A stretch of 64,000 nt of DNA, taken from assembly GCF_029917005.1 (NCBI RefSeq), contig NZ_CP123967.1:1488001-1552000 (forward strand), written 5' to 3'. The stretch comes from Tessaracoccus lacteus. Its GTDB lineage: Bacteria > Actinomycetota > Actinomycetes > Propionibacteriales > Propionibacteriaceae. A model generated the notes under the pieces. The model saw nothing but the letters and a program-made list of their open reading frames with translations. It was not told the DNA's origin and made no database searches. The position numbers and the translations under genes are program-made. Of the stretch, positions 26,773 through 35,900 are shown piece by piece (the first letter of the stretch is position 1; each line of letters opens with the position of its first letter).

Positions 26773-27192
26773 GTGCAGGGCCGTGACGCCCGAACCGCTC
26801 GCACCGCGAAACTGATCGAACAGCTCCTCGGCGTCGTGCGGGAACTTGAGGCGATGCACCCGGGCCGCAAGTTTCCCCTCGACGGCCACCTCGTCGGCTC
26901 GATCGGCGAAGCCGCCGCCGAATCCATGTTCAGGAGCGCGCTGCTGACTGCTTCGACCCCCGGGCACGACGCAATCGCCGACGACGGCCGAAAGGTCGAG
27001 ATCAAAGCCACCTTCGGAACCCGCTCAGTTGCCATCCGGCCGACATCAAGCGAACACGCAGGCGCGACCCTGATCGTGCTGAAGCTCTCAGAACACCCAG
27101 GCACTGCCCATGAAGTGATCTACAACGGGCCGCTCGAACCCGCCCTACAGAGAACGCAGGGCCACTCCAAAGCAACGGCCAGGCGGTCATAA
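26773..27192 (+). CDS. DUF6998-domain (PD-(D/E)XK-like) protein, C-terminus probably frameshifted
   Basis: A 139-residue product starting at a GTG with GAAGGAGG 7 nt upstream. The core shows DGHLVGSIGEAAAESMF, GHDAIADDGRKVEIKAT, where E, D and ExK match a PD-(D/E)XK nuclease site as in DUF6998 proteins. The last 15 residues look wrong for the family, while another frame from about 27150 reads LQSNGQAVITLSRLPEA, the expected ending. So an indel near 27130-27150 probably damages the tail, and an IS3 element begins 25 bp after the stop. A restriction-like role is inferred. Confidence 0.65.
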   Translation: MQGRDARTARTAKLIEQLLGVVRELEAMHPGRKFPLDGHLVGSIGEAAAESMFRSALLTASTPGHDAIADDGRKVEIKATFGTRSVAIRPTSSEHAGATLIVLKLSEHPGTAHEVIYNGPLEPALQRTQGHSKATARRS

Positions 27193-27238
27193 CCCTCTCC
27201 CGACTCCCTGAAGCGCCCCGGGTTTCGTGGAGGCTCGG

Positions 27239-28539
<1,301 letters not shown>

Positions 28540-28920
28540 GACTCTCATCCTCCGTGAGTTGAGAGCCTCCACCGAACCCGGCACGCTTCACCCAACACTC
28601 AACGAATCCGTCAAACGCGATCAGCGAATCCCCCTCCGAGGCAACTGACACGTGGGACCGCACAGTCCCGCGGGCACTAAAATTCGGGAACCCGCCGTCA
28701 GGCTTGCGTCGCACACAGCCATGAGCGGAGTACTCCTCGCCGAGTTGGCCGGGGCCTCTTCGGAGGGCCAATGGAAGCGGCCGACCGTGTCGCTGGACGC
28801 GTGTCGCGTTCCCTGAGACCATCAAGAAGGCAAAGACTGGGACGGCAACCCGAAGGACCGTGACATTGAACCGCACTGAGTTTGTTGGAGACTCCTGACC
28901 TTGGAAACGAGGATGGGGTT

Positions 28921-29265
28921 ATGCCGAAAGAGCAGACAGCAGGGAAGCCGACGACGCGTCGGTACTCGCCGGAGGAGAAGGCCGCCGCGGTCCGGATGGT
29001 GCGAACGTTGCGGGCCGAGCTGGGGACCGAGCATGGGACGGTGCAGCGCGTCGCCGCGTAACTCGGATACGGCGTCGAGTCGGTGCGGTCGTGGGTCAAG
29101 CAGGCCGACATCGATGAGGGTCACGTCGCCGGCGTGACGACCGTCGAGGCCCGGCGCGTGCGGGAGCTCGAGCAGGAGGTCCGCGAGCTTCGCCGAGCCA
29201 ACGAAATACTCAAGCGCGCAGCGAGTTTCTTCGGGGCGGAGCTCGACCGCCAACACCGGAAGTAG
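28921..29265 (+). pseudogene. IS3-family orfA with premature TAA
   Basis: The frame starts MPKEQTAGKPTTRRYSPEEK. A TAA at 29059-29061 interrupts the helix-turn-helix (RVAA-stop-LGYGVESVRSWV), where other copies have Gln. Downstream the frame is normal ([19 protein letters not shown]) to its own stop at 29265. A single CAA-to-TAA change is the simplest cause. Confidence 0.85.
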
Positions 29266-29294
29266 TCGCATTCATCGACGCGAACAAGGACGAC

Positions 29295-30185
29295 ATGGTT
29301 GAGGGTCGCCCGCTCGGAGTCGAGCCCATCTGCAGCGTGTTGCAGGTGGCTCCGAGTACCTACTACGCCGCCAGGGATCGTGTCCCGTCGGCGCGGTCGA
29401 TCAGCGACGCTGTCCTGGTCCCGGAGCTGGTGAGGCTGTGGGAGGACAACTATCGCGTCTACGGTGTCCGCAAGCTGTGGAGAGCCGCCCGTCGTGCCGG
29501 GATCGACATCGGCCGTGACCAGACCGGCCGGTTGATGCGTGCCGCCGGTATCGAGGGCGCCACGCGTTCTAGGCGAGTCACGACCACCAAGGCCGATCCA
29601 GCCGCCCCCAGGCACCCGGACCTGGTGCAGCGGGAGTTCACCGCGCCGGCACCGAACCGGCTCTGGGTGACCGATCTGACGTTCGTGGCGACGTGGGCCG
29701 GGGTGGCCTACGTGTGCTTCATCATCGACGCGTTCTCCCGGATGATCGTCGGCTGGCGATGCGCTTCACACATGCGCACCGAGATGATCCTCGACGCGAT
29801 CGAGATGGCCCGCTGGGGTCGCGGCACCCACCACGACGACCTGCGCTGTCACAGCGACGCGGGCAGTCAATTCACATCGATCCGCTACGGCGAACGGCTC
29901 GCCGAGATCGGCGCCACCCCCTCGATCGGGACCGTCGGCGACAGCTACGATAACGCCCTCGCCGAGACCGTGAACGGCTACTACAAGGCCGAACTCGTCC
30001 GCGGACCCGCCCGACCAGGCCCCTGGAAGACCGCGGAGGACCTCGAACTCGCAACCCTGGGCTGGGTGCACTGGCACAACACGCAGCGCCTCCACGGCTA
30101 CCTCGGCGACATCCCGCCCGCCGAGTTCGAGCAGGCGTTCTATGCTGGCCGAACCGACCGCAAACAGCTGGTCGGAATCAAATAG
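29295..30185 (+). CDS. IS3-family OrfB transposase
   Basis: 296 residues from the ATG, though the frame is open further upstream (VVAFIDANKDD), as expected for an OrfAB fusion. Catalytic positions: LWVTDLTFVAT, LRCHSDAGSQFTS and NALAETVNGYYKAE. It ends WHNTQRLHGYLGDIPPAEFE. It resembles the OrfB at 27239 in its start and end but differs in sequence, so the two elements belong to related but separate groups. It is intact, while its orfA is not. Confidence 0.9.
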   Translation: MVEGRPLGVEPICSVLQVAPSTYYAARDRVPSARSISDAVLVPELVRLWEDNYRVYGVRKLWRAARRAGIDIGRDQTGRLMRAAGIEGATRSRRVTTTKADPAAPRHPDLVQREFTAPAPNRLWVTDLTFVATWAGVAYVCFIIDAFSRMIVGWRCASHMRTEMILDAIEMARWGRGTHHDDLRCHSDAGSQFTSIRYGERLAEIGATPSIGTVGDSYDNALAETVNGYYKAELVRGPARPGPWKTAEDLELATLGWVHWHNTQRLHGYLGDIPPAEFEQAFYAGRTDRKQLVGIK

Positions 30186-30257
30186 CACGAGTCTCCATCA
30201 GACCCAGTGCGGTTCAAAGCCGCCCCAGACCTAGTGGTCCAGCCCAACCGAAACGAA

Positions 30258-30298
30258 AAGCCGCTCTGACCGACCGTTTGGCTTTGTCAGAGCGGCTT
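30258..30298 (-). terminator. Intrinsic terminator of the tRNA-Asn remnant
   Basis: Read leftward, a perfect 13-bp stem AAGCCGCTCTGAC / GTCAGAGCGGCTT with a 15-nt loop is followed by TTTTCGTTTCG. It begins 5 bp after the encoded CCA end of the tRNA fragment at 30304. Confidence 0.8.
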
Positions 30299-30303
30299 GC
30301 AGA

Positions 30304-30331
30304 TGGCTCCCCGGACTGGACTCGAACAAGT
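30304..30331 (-). pseudogene. tRNA-Asn 3' end fragment (T-arm, acceptor strand, CCA); likely att site
   Basis: Read leftward the bases TTCGAGTCCAGTCCGGGGAG followed by CCA match the T-loop, T-stem 3' strand and acceptor 3' strand of actinobacterial tRNA-Asn. The T-stem 5' strand ACTTG has one mismatch to CCAGT, and nothing tRNA-like lies further upstream. A 3' tRNA end plus terminator is what integrases of islands and phages leave behind. Confidence 0.65.
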
Positions 30332-30409
30332 ACGGGGAGCTCCCCGGGCACTGGCTTGCTGAGCCAGACCCAGCGAGATCTCAGCCGGCGACAGCTTGGC
30401 GCTACGACG

Positions 30410-30886
30410 TCACGCCTGGTCTGTCTGCTCAGCGCCGGCCATCAGAGACCGCGCGGCGTCAACGAGCGCCTGTGCCGTGACCTGGGCGGTTCTCGCGCCC
30501 GCCGCCCCCACGGGTCTCGCGTCGTAGCGCTGCTGGTTGCGCTCGCGCCGCAACTGCTCGAAACGATTGGCAGCCCTGTTCGCCGGAGGGGTATCGAAGA
30601 TCGCTACCAGGAACCGCCCCAAGGCTTCGTGCTGCCCCCTCCCCGACGCGGTGCGGTACCCGAACGCCGCGAGCATCGCCTCACCCACGTCGTGGGCAGC
30701 GTCGTAGGCAAGGTTGTACGCATTCTGCGGGCGCGTCAGGTTCGGCACGTCAGCAAGGGCATCCTCCGCCTGTCTCAGGAACCCCTCCGCGCGGGCCAGA
30801 TCGACGGGAACCGCCTCGATGCGTCTGGCCCGCACGAGGGCTGTCAGTTCGACCTTCTGGCGAGCCGTCGGTACCGGTGTCCTCAC
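30410..30886 (-). CDS. HEPN-domain protein (toxin-type partner of the MNT protein)
   Basis: A 158-residue, mainly helical protein. It has the HEPN layout: a first helix pair (AEGFLRQAEDALADV), NAYNLAYDAAHDVGEAML, and the catalytic-type motif LRRERNQQRYDA (Arg-Asn-x3-Tyr) near residue 115. HEPN proteins are often RNases whose partner nucleotidyltransferase blocks them by adding AMP to the Tyr. Its GTG overlaps the MNT stop (GTGA), so the two genes are coupled. The pairing makes a toxin-antitoxin or abortive-infection role likely. Confidence 0.75.
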   Translation of the reverse strand: MRTPVPTARQKVELTALVRARRIEAVPVDLARAEGFLRQAEDALADVPNLTRPQNAYNLAYDAAHDVGEAMLAAFGYRTASGRGQHEALGRFLVAIFDTPPANRAANRFEQLRRERNQQRYDARPVGAAGARTAQVTAQALVDAARSLMAGAEQTDQA

Positions 30887-31485
30887 GAGTCACCGCCGAT
30901 CACGGCCACCATCGGGGACTGGCGAACCCGCGTCAGGAACCCTGACTCCTCGGCCCACTCCTGCGCGGTCAGGATCGTCGGATTCACTGGGCGCCCCACC
31001 ACCGACTCGACGCGGCCTGCTGCGTCGTAGACGGCGACCGGGTCGGGCGAGCCGATCACCATCAGATCGATATCGGCCGGGACGGCCCCCGGCACGCCGC
31101 TCACCCGGGCGGCGAACGAGCCGTACAGGAACGCGCGATCGACCCCAGGGATGACGGCAAGTTCCTCGGCCAGCAGCACCACCGGACCCGTGGCGACGAG
31201 CAGGATCTCGCGCAGCGGGGCCACCAGCGGGCTGTCCTCGTTGCCCCGGATGAGCCGCGTCCGGCCCACCTGCCGCTCCGCCAGGACGCCGGCATCGATC
31301 AGCCGTGCCACCTCACGATGCGCAGTCGGGTACGCGAGGTGTGCCCGCTCGGCAAGGTCCGTGATGCTCAACTCCTCGCCACCGGGCAGCAACAGGGCAG
31401 CCAACAGCCGCGCCTGGCCGTCCGAGCGGAAGACCGGCGCAAGTAACGGCGCCCCAGTTCTCATATAACGGATGATATTATCCAT
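30883..31485 (-). CDS. HTH-MNT protein: winged-helix domain fused to minimal nucleotidyltransferase (antitoxin-type)
   Basis: 200 residues. An N-terminal winged helix (LSITDLAERAHLAYPTAHRE, about residues 33-60) is fused to an MNT domain with the signature FLYGSFAARVSG and DIDLMVIG (about 118-147); the GS motif and two Asp needed for AMP transfer are present. It would neutralise the HEPN partner and may repress its own operon by the HTH. The ATG at 31485 is chosen; a second ATG at 31464 is possible. The start region is A/T-rich and holds the imperfect palindrome GGATAATATCATCC (31471-31484), a possible operator. Confidence 0.75.
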   Translation of the reverse strand: MDNIIRYMRTGAPLLAPVFRSDGQARLLAALLLPGGEELSITDLAERAHLAYPTAHREVARLIDAGVLAERQVGRTRLIRGNEDSPLVAPLREILLVATGPVVLLAEELAVIPGVDRAFLYGSFAARVSGVPGAVPADIDLMVIGSPDPVAVYDAAGRVESVVGRPVNPTILTAQEWAEESGFLTRVRQSPMVAVIGGDS

Positions 31486-31900
31486 GAAACCAATAGTCCA
31501 GTGTCCGACGGGACCCATGCCCGACATCAAGCGATTCGCCGTCCCCACCGGCTGAGTGCCGGCACCACACAGGCTCGCCAGAACGGTGGATCTGCGGACC
31601 AACCACCTCGAGCCGAACTCGTCTCGCGTTCTTGGTCCAGGGCCTCACCGGCAATGCCTCAGGCAACTGGCGACACACACCGGGACCGGAAGTCGCTCAC
31701 GCACCGAGCGGCACCGCGGCCTGGCGTGGGTACCGATCGGCACTCATGTCCACTAATGTCCCAAACGCCTCGAACCAAGCCGGCACTCACGGGTACTTGG
31801 GGGCCCTCAAGTCCACTTCTGGGACGTAGCGATGGAAGCCTAGGGATGCAAAATCCAACTTCGCGGGGCGTACACCTCGATTGACAAGGTGTTTCACTTG
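31486..31900. other. Gene-poor spacer with a diverged direct repeat
   Basis: I see no gene here. CTCATGTCCACTAATG (from 31744) recurs in diverged form as CTCAAGTCCACTTCTG (from 31807), 12 of 16 bases matching, each near a GGGAC/GTCCC string. It may be a remnant of a transposon end. Just before the tRNA, GACAAG...CTTGTC (31883-31902) forms a weak hairpin at the tRNA 3' end. Confidence 0.5.
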
Positions 31901-31974
<74 letters not shown>

Positions 31975-32085
31975 CCGACCCGTTGCCGGATCAACAGTGG
32001 ACCGTTCCCGATCCGAGAATGAACTTTAGCGGACGACCCGCGGAAAGGTCCAACCGAGGTCGTGTCGGAGCGTCTGCTCCGTGGA

Positions 32086-32727
32086 TCACAGGCGTCGCAG
32101 CAACACGACGGAGTCGTCGAAGTCCTGCTCGACGTTGTCGCGGAGTCCGACGCGGGTGCGGACCTCCGCGACCTCGACGGCCCACTGGTCGGCGGGGAGC
32201 TCGAGCGCGGCCAGCTGAGCGTCGGGCTGGAACTCGGCGAAGTCCTGGTCCTCGTGGCCGGAGCCCTTCGGCGCGGCAGCGTGCGACGTGACGAGCAGGT
32301 GTCCACCAGCCCGGACCAGGTCCGCGGCGCGTCGGAGGACGACGTTGCGAGGCAGCTCCACGGGCGACTGGAAGAAGCTCGCCGTAACCAGGTCGAAGGG
32401 GCCTCGGACGTCCAGATGGGCGAGGTCCTCGACGAGGAACTCGGCCTGCCCCTCCCCCAGCCCGAGGCTCTGCGCGGCGGCCCGGGCGCGGGTGATCGCC
32501 GTGGTGGAGATGTCGATGCCGATGGCGCGCCACCCCTGCTGGGCGAGCCAGATGACGTCGCCGCCCTCGCCGCAGCCGAGGTCGAGGGCCAGCCCGGGCT
32601 TCAGGTCCGCGGCGACGTCGGCGAGTGCCTTGTTGACCTTGCCCGTCCAGATCTGGTCGCGCTCGCCGTATCGGGCCTCCCAGAAGGCGACCGGGTCCTG
32701 CGCGGGCTCGTCGTGGTGGTGGTTCAT
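32086..32727 (-). CDS. Class I SAM-dependent methyltransferase
   Basis: 213 residues. It opens with FWEARYGERDQIWTGKVNKA, a feature of TehB/thiopurine-like small-molecule methyltransferases. SAM motif I is LALDLGCGEGGDVIWLAQQ (about residues 47-65), motif II acid is in AIGIDIS, and LVTASFF is motif post-II. The substrate is unknown; detoxification of a metalloid or small molecule fits the family. A GAGGAG site precedes the ATG. The YdcF-like gene lies 10 bp upstream on the same strand, so the two are likely cotranscribed. Confidence 0.85.
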   Translation of the reverse strand: MNHHHDEPAQDPVAFWEARYGERDQIWTGKVNKALADVAADLKPGLALDLGCGEGGDVIWLAQQGWRAIGIDISTTAITRARAAAQSLGLGEGQAEFLVEDLAHLDVRGPFDLVTASFFQSPVELPRNVVLRRAADLVRAGGHLLVTSHAAAPKGSGHEDQDFAEFQPDAQLAALELPADQWAVEVAEVRTRVGLRDNVEQDFDDSVVLLRRL

Positions 32728-32737
32728 GGGGTTCTCC

Positions 32738-33784
32738 TCAGCCGAAGGCGGACGTGACGATGTTGACGGTGTAGAGGACGAGCGGGAGGCAGAGCAGCCC
32801 GACGATGACGAGGTTGACCCGCGAGTGCTCGAGCAGGATGGCGATGAACTCCCGCAGCGTCGCGCTCGGCCAGTAGTAGCGCGCCGTCCGGCACCCGACG
32901 GTGTACCCGCGGATGCCGGCCTTGCGCATGATGATCGCCGCGCGGAACGCGTGGTAGTCGCTGGTGGCGACGGCGACGCGGCCGGAGCGCTCGTCCGCCC
33001 GGATCAGGTCACCGGAGAACTCGAGGTTCTCCGCGGTGTCGCGAGACTGGTCCTCGAGCTCGAGGGGCCCGGTGAAGCCGTCGCCCGCGAGCCAGTCGGC
33101 CATCGCGCGCGCCTCGCTGACCTGCTCATCCTCGCCACGTCCGCCCGAGACGACCAGCACCGGTGAACGCCCCGCACGGACGGACCGCTCGAAGACCTGG
33201 CGCCCCTTGCGCAGCCGGCCTGCCAGCAGCGGCGTGACCCGCTCTCCCCCGCCGAGGCCCGACCCCAGCACGACGACGGCGTCGACGGGCCGACCGAAGC
33301 GGTTCGAGAACCACACGTACTGCAGCGAGTAGATCAGGAAGGAGACGAAGATGAAGGCGACGTATGCGGCCGGCAGTCCGATGAACAGGAGCCAGGGCAC
33401 GAGGGCCGACAGGTTGAACACGACCGCCGCCACACCGGCGACCACGTACGCCGCGATGGCGACGCCAGCCAGCCCGGAGATCCCCGGGGCGAGCCCGAGC
33501 CCCTCCTTCCGCCACATCGTGATGGCGTTGACGACGAGGAAGGCCCCGAGGACGGCAACCCCGGCGACCACCAGGAGGAAGACGACGAGCAGGCCAATCG
33601 CTAGGGTCTCGTCGCCGCCGACCGCCCTCAGCGCGTCGCCGGAGTAGACGAGCCCGAGCGAGGCCACGAGCCCGATCAGGATCGTCAGGACTATGCCGTG
33701 CCCGAGTCGACGTGGCTCGACGAGGACCCCGACGAGCAGCCCCACAGCGATCACAGCAGCGGGCAGCCATGAAACGAGGTCCAT
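32738..33784 (-). CDS. YdcF/SanA-like DUF218 membrane protein
   Basis: 348 residues. The N-terminal half has about five or six membrane helices (AAVIAVGLLVGVLVEP, IVLTILIGLVASLGLVYS, LLVVFLLVVAGVAVLGAF and others). The C-terminal half is a DUF218 domain: VVLGSGLGGGERVTPLLAGR, LVVSGGRGEDEQVSEARAM, DQSRDTAENLEFS and SDYHAFRA; one further helix ends the protein. Related proteins (SanA, ElyC) act in envelope integrity or lipid-carrier metabolism; the reaction is not established. TAGTCT 7 nt before the ATG suggests a leaderless start. Confidence 0.87.
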   Translation of the reverse strand: MDLVSWLPAAVIAVGLLVGVLVEPRRLGHGIVLTILIGLVASLGLVYSGDALRAVGGDETLAIGLLVVFLLVVAGVAVLGAFLVVNAITMWRKEGLGLAPGISGLAGVAIAAYVVAGVAAVVFNLSALVPWLLFIGLPAAYVAFIFVSFLIYSLQYVWFSNRFGRPVDAVVVLGSGLGGGERVTPLLAGRLRKGRQVFERSVRAGRSPVLVVSGGRGEDEQVSEARAMADWLAGDGFTGPLELEDQSRDTAENLEFSGDLIRADERSGRVAVATSDYHAFRAAIIMRKAGIRGYTVGCRTARYYWPSATLREFIAILLEHSRVNLVIVGLLCLPLVLYTVNIVTSAFG

Positions 33785-33811
33785 GGCTGCGAGACTACCG
33801 ATGCCGCGTCG

Positions 33812-35140
33812 TCAGCGCTCCGAGCGCTTGGCCCGGGGCCGGATCTCGACGTGCACCGGGGAGCCCTCGAAGCCGAAGTCCTCGCGCAGCCGTCGCTCGA
33901 TGAAGCGCTTGTAGGTGTCGTCGAACTGACCGCTGGTGAACAGCGCGAACGTGGGAGGGCAGGCGCTGGCCTGCGTGCCGAACAGGATGCGCGGCTGCTT
34001 GCCGCCCCGCAGCGGATGAGGGTGGGCGGCGGCCAGCCGCCCGAGGAACGCATTGAGCTTGCCCGTGGAGATGCGGGTCTCCCAGCCGGCGGCGGCGGTC
34101 TCGATGGCCTTGCTGATCTTGTCGACGTTGCGGCCGGTCAGCGCGGAGATGTTGACGGTGGGAGCCCAGCGGAACGCGACGAGGTCGCGCTCGATCTCCC
34201 GGTCGAGGTAGCGGCGACGCTCCTCGTCGGTCAGGTCCCACTTGTTGAACGCGATCACCAGCGCACGGCCGGCGTCCTCGATGGAGCTGAGGATGCGGAG
34301 GTCCTGGTCGGTGACCGGCTCGGAGGCGTCGATGACCATGATGCAGACCTCGGCCCGCTCGATAGCCGTCTGGGTCCTGAGGCTCGCGTAGTACTCGTGG
34401 CCCGAGGCCTCCTTGACGCGCCGACGGATGCCGGCGGTGTCGATGAGGCGGTAGACCTGCCCGCCGACCTCGACGATCTCGTCGACTGGGTCGACAGTGG
34501 TGCCGGAGATGTCGGACACGACGACCCGCTGCTGCGCGGCCAGCTTGTTCAGCAGCGACGACTTGCCGACGTTCGGCTTGCCAACGATGGCGACGCGGCG
34601 GGGGCCGGCCTCCTCGACCTCGCGCTCGCGCGGGGCCTCGGGCAGCGCGTCCAGCAGCGCGTCGAGCAGGTCGCCGGAGCCGCGGCCGTGCATGGCGGAG
34701 ACGGCGTACGGCTCGCCGAGGCCGAGGTTCCACATGGTGGCGGCCATGGCCTCGTGGCGCTGGTCGTCGACCTTGTTGGCCGCCAGCACGACGGGCTTCT
34801 TGGAGCGACGCAGCACGCGAACGACGGCCTCGTCCTCATCGAGGGTGCCGACGGTCGCGTCGACGACGAACAGGACGGCGTCGGCGGTGGAGATTGCGAG
34901 CTCGGCCTGCTCGGCGATCTGCAGCGCCATGCCGGTGGCGTCGGAGGCCCAGCCGCCGGTGTCGACGAGGATGAACTCGCGGCCGTTCCAGTTCGCGTCG
35001 TAGCTCACGCGGTCACGGGTCACGCCGGGCGTGTCCTGCACAACGGCCTCACGGCGCCCCAGGATGCGGTTCACCAGCGTCGATTTGCCGACATTCGGCC
35101 TGCCGACGACGGCGACGATCGGCTTCACGGTGTCTGTCAC
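33812..35140 (-). CDS. der: Ribosome-assembly GTPase Der (EngA)
   Basis: 442 residues with two tandem GTPase domains and a C-terminal KH-like domain. G1 motifs are GRPNVGKST (residues 13-21) and GKPNVGKSS (about 186-194); G3 are DTGGW and DTAGIRR; G4 are NKVD and NKWD. The KH-like end ([15 protein letters not shown] to EIRPRAK) binds the 50S subunit. It is essential for large-subunit maturation. The GTG at 35140 has AAGGAG upstream. It follows cmk by 80 bp. Confidence 0.97.
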   Translation of the reverse strand: MTDTVKPIVAVVGRPNVGKSTLVNRILGRREAVVQDTPGVTRDRVSYDANWNGREFILVDTGGWASDATGMALQIAEQAELAISTADAVLFVVDATVGTLDEDEAVVRVLRRSKKPVVLAANKVDDQRHEAMAATMWNLGLGEPYAVSAMHGRGSGDLLDALLDALPEAPREREVEEAGPRRVAIVGKPNVGKSSLLNKLAAQQRVVVSDISGTTVDPVDEIVEVGGQVYRLIDTAGIRRRVKEASGHEYYASLRTQTAIERAEVCIMVIDASEPVTDQDLRILSSIEDAGRALVIAFNKWDLTDEERRRYLDREIERDLVAFRWAPTVNISALTGRNVDKISKAIETAAAGWETRISTGKLNAFLGRLAAAHPHPLRGGKQPRILFGTQASACPPTFALFTSGQFDDTYKRFIERRLREDFGFEGSPVHVEIRPRAKRSER

Positions 35141-35220
35141 TGGGTGCTCCTTGGCGCTTGCGGACGCCCCAGTCTAGTGCTCAGGGGCAAGCTGACCGCA
35201 TTCCGCCGCGGCGCCGGCCC

Positions 35221-35892
35221 TCAGCGGGCAGCCTCGGCCAGCGAGATGATCTGGTCGACGACCTCGTCCGGGCTGAGGAACGTCGAGTCGATGACCGTGA
35301 CGCCCTCGGCGGCGTCGGTGAAGTTCGACACCGTCGAGTCGTCGCGGTCGCGGCGCAGCACCTGGTCGGTGACCTCCGCGGCGGTGGCCTTCCCGGCGAC
35401 CTCGGCGGCACGGCGGGCGACGCGCGCCTGCGGGTCGGCGACCAGCAGCACGCGCACGTCGGCGTCGGGCGCCACGACGGTGGTGATGTCGCGTCCCTCC
35501 ACCACGATCCGGCGCTGGTGGTCGCTGATCACCTCGCGCATCCGCTGAGTGAGCGAGCGGCGCACGGCCAGGATGGTTGCCACCCGGGAGACGGCGGCCG
35601 CGATGCGGGGCTCGCGGATCTCGGTGGTGACGTCGATGCCGTTGATCGCGAACCGGGGCGCGTCGGGGTCGGTGCTGACGGTGAACTCGGCACCCTCGAC
35701 GAGCGCGACGACGTCCTCGTCCGTGGCGGACTCCGGGAGGCTCCGCAGCACCTCGGCCGTCGCCGCGCGGTACATGGCGCCGGTGTCGAGGTAGCCGAGG
35801 CCCTGCCGCCGGGCCAGCAGCTTCGCGGTGGTGGACTTGCCCGACCCGCTCGGCCCGTCGATCGCGACCAGGAACGATCCAGATTCGATCAT
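35221..35892 (-). CDS. cmk: Cytidylate kinase
   Basis: 223 residues. It phosphorylates CMP and dCMP with ATP. The P-loop is AIDGPSGSGKSTTAK (residues 10-24), the NMP-binding part is GYLDTGAMYRA, and the LID has RRDRDDSTVSNF; VVEGRDITTVVAPDADV is a family block. The ATG at 35892 has a GGAAGG site about 10 nt upstream. It lies 8 bp after tyrA. The cmk-der order is widely conserved. Confidence 0.96.
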   Translation of the reverse strand: MIESGSFLVAIDGPSGSGKSTTAKLLARRQGLGYLDTGAMYRAATAEVLRSLPESATDEDVVALVEGAEFTVSTDPDAPRFAINGIDVTTEIREPRIAAAVSRVATILAVRRSLTQRMREVISDHQRRIVVEGRDITTVVAPDADVRVLLVADPQARVARRAAEVAGKATAAEVTDQVLRRDRDDSTVSNFTDAAEGVTVIDSTFLSPDEVVDQIISLAEAAR

Positions 35893-35900
35893 TGTCGAAA

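Larger units (their letters stand above)
28867..30217 (+). mobile_element. IS3-family insertion sequence (1351 bp) with nonsense-mutated orfA
   Basis: The ends are long inverted repeats starting TGAACCGCACTG. The left continues AGTTTGTTGGAGACTC and the right, read inward, GGTCTGATGGAGACTC, giving 25 of 28 matches. No matching 3-bp duplication is seen. The right end lies 87 bp from the tRNA-Asn remnant. Confidence 0.88.

Noticed and set aside
28583-28866. Small gene between the two IS3 elements
   Set aside because: Open frames here have no ribosome site, no family resemblance, and mostly run into IS ends.
30304-30380. Complete tRNA-Asn
   Set aside because: Only the T-arm and acceptor 3' strand are present; no D-arm, anticodon arm or 5' acceptor strand precede them.
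33851-35548. Long open frame antisense to der and cmk
   Set aside because: Same reason: two intact conserved genes lie on the other strand.
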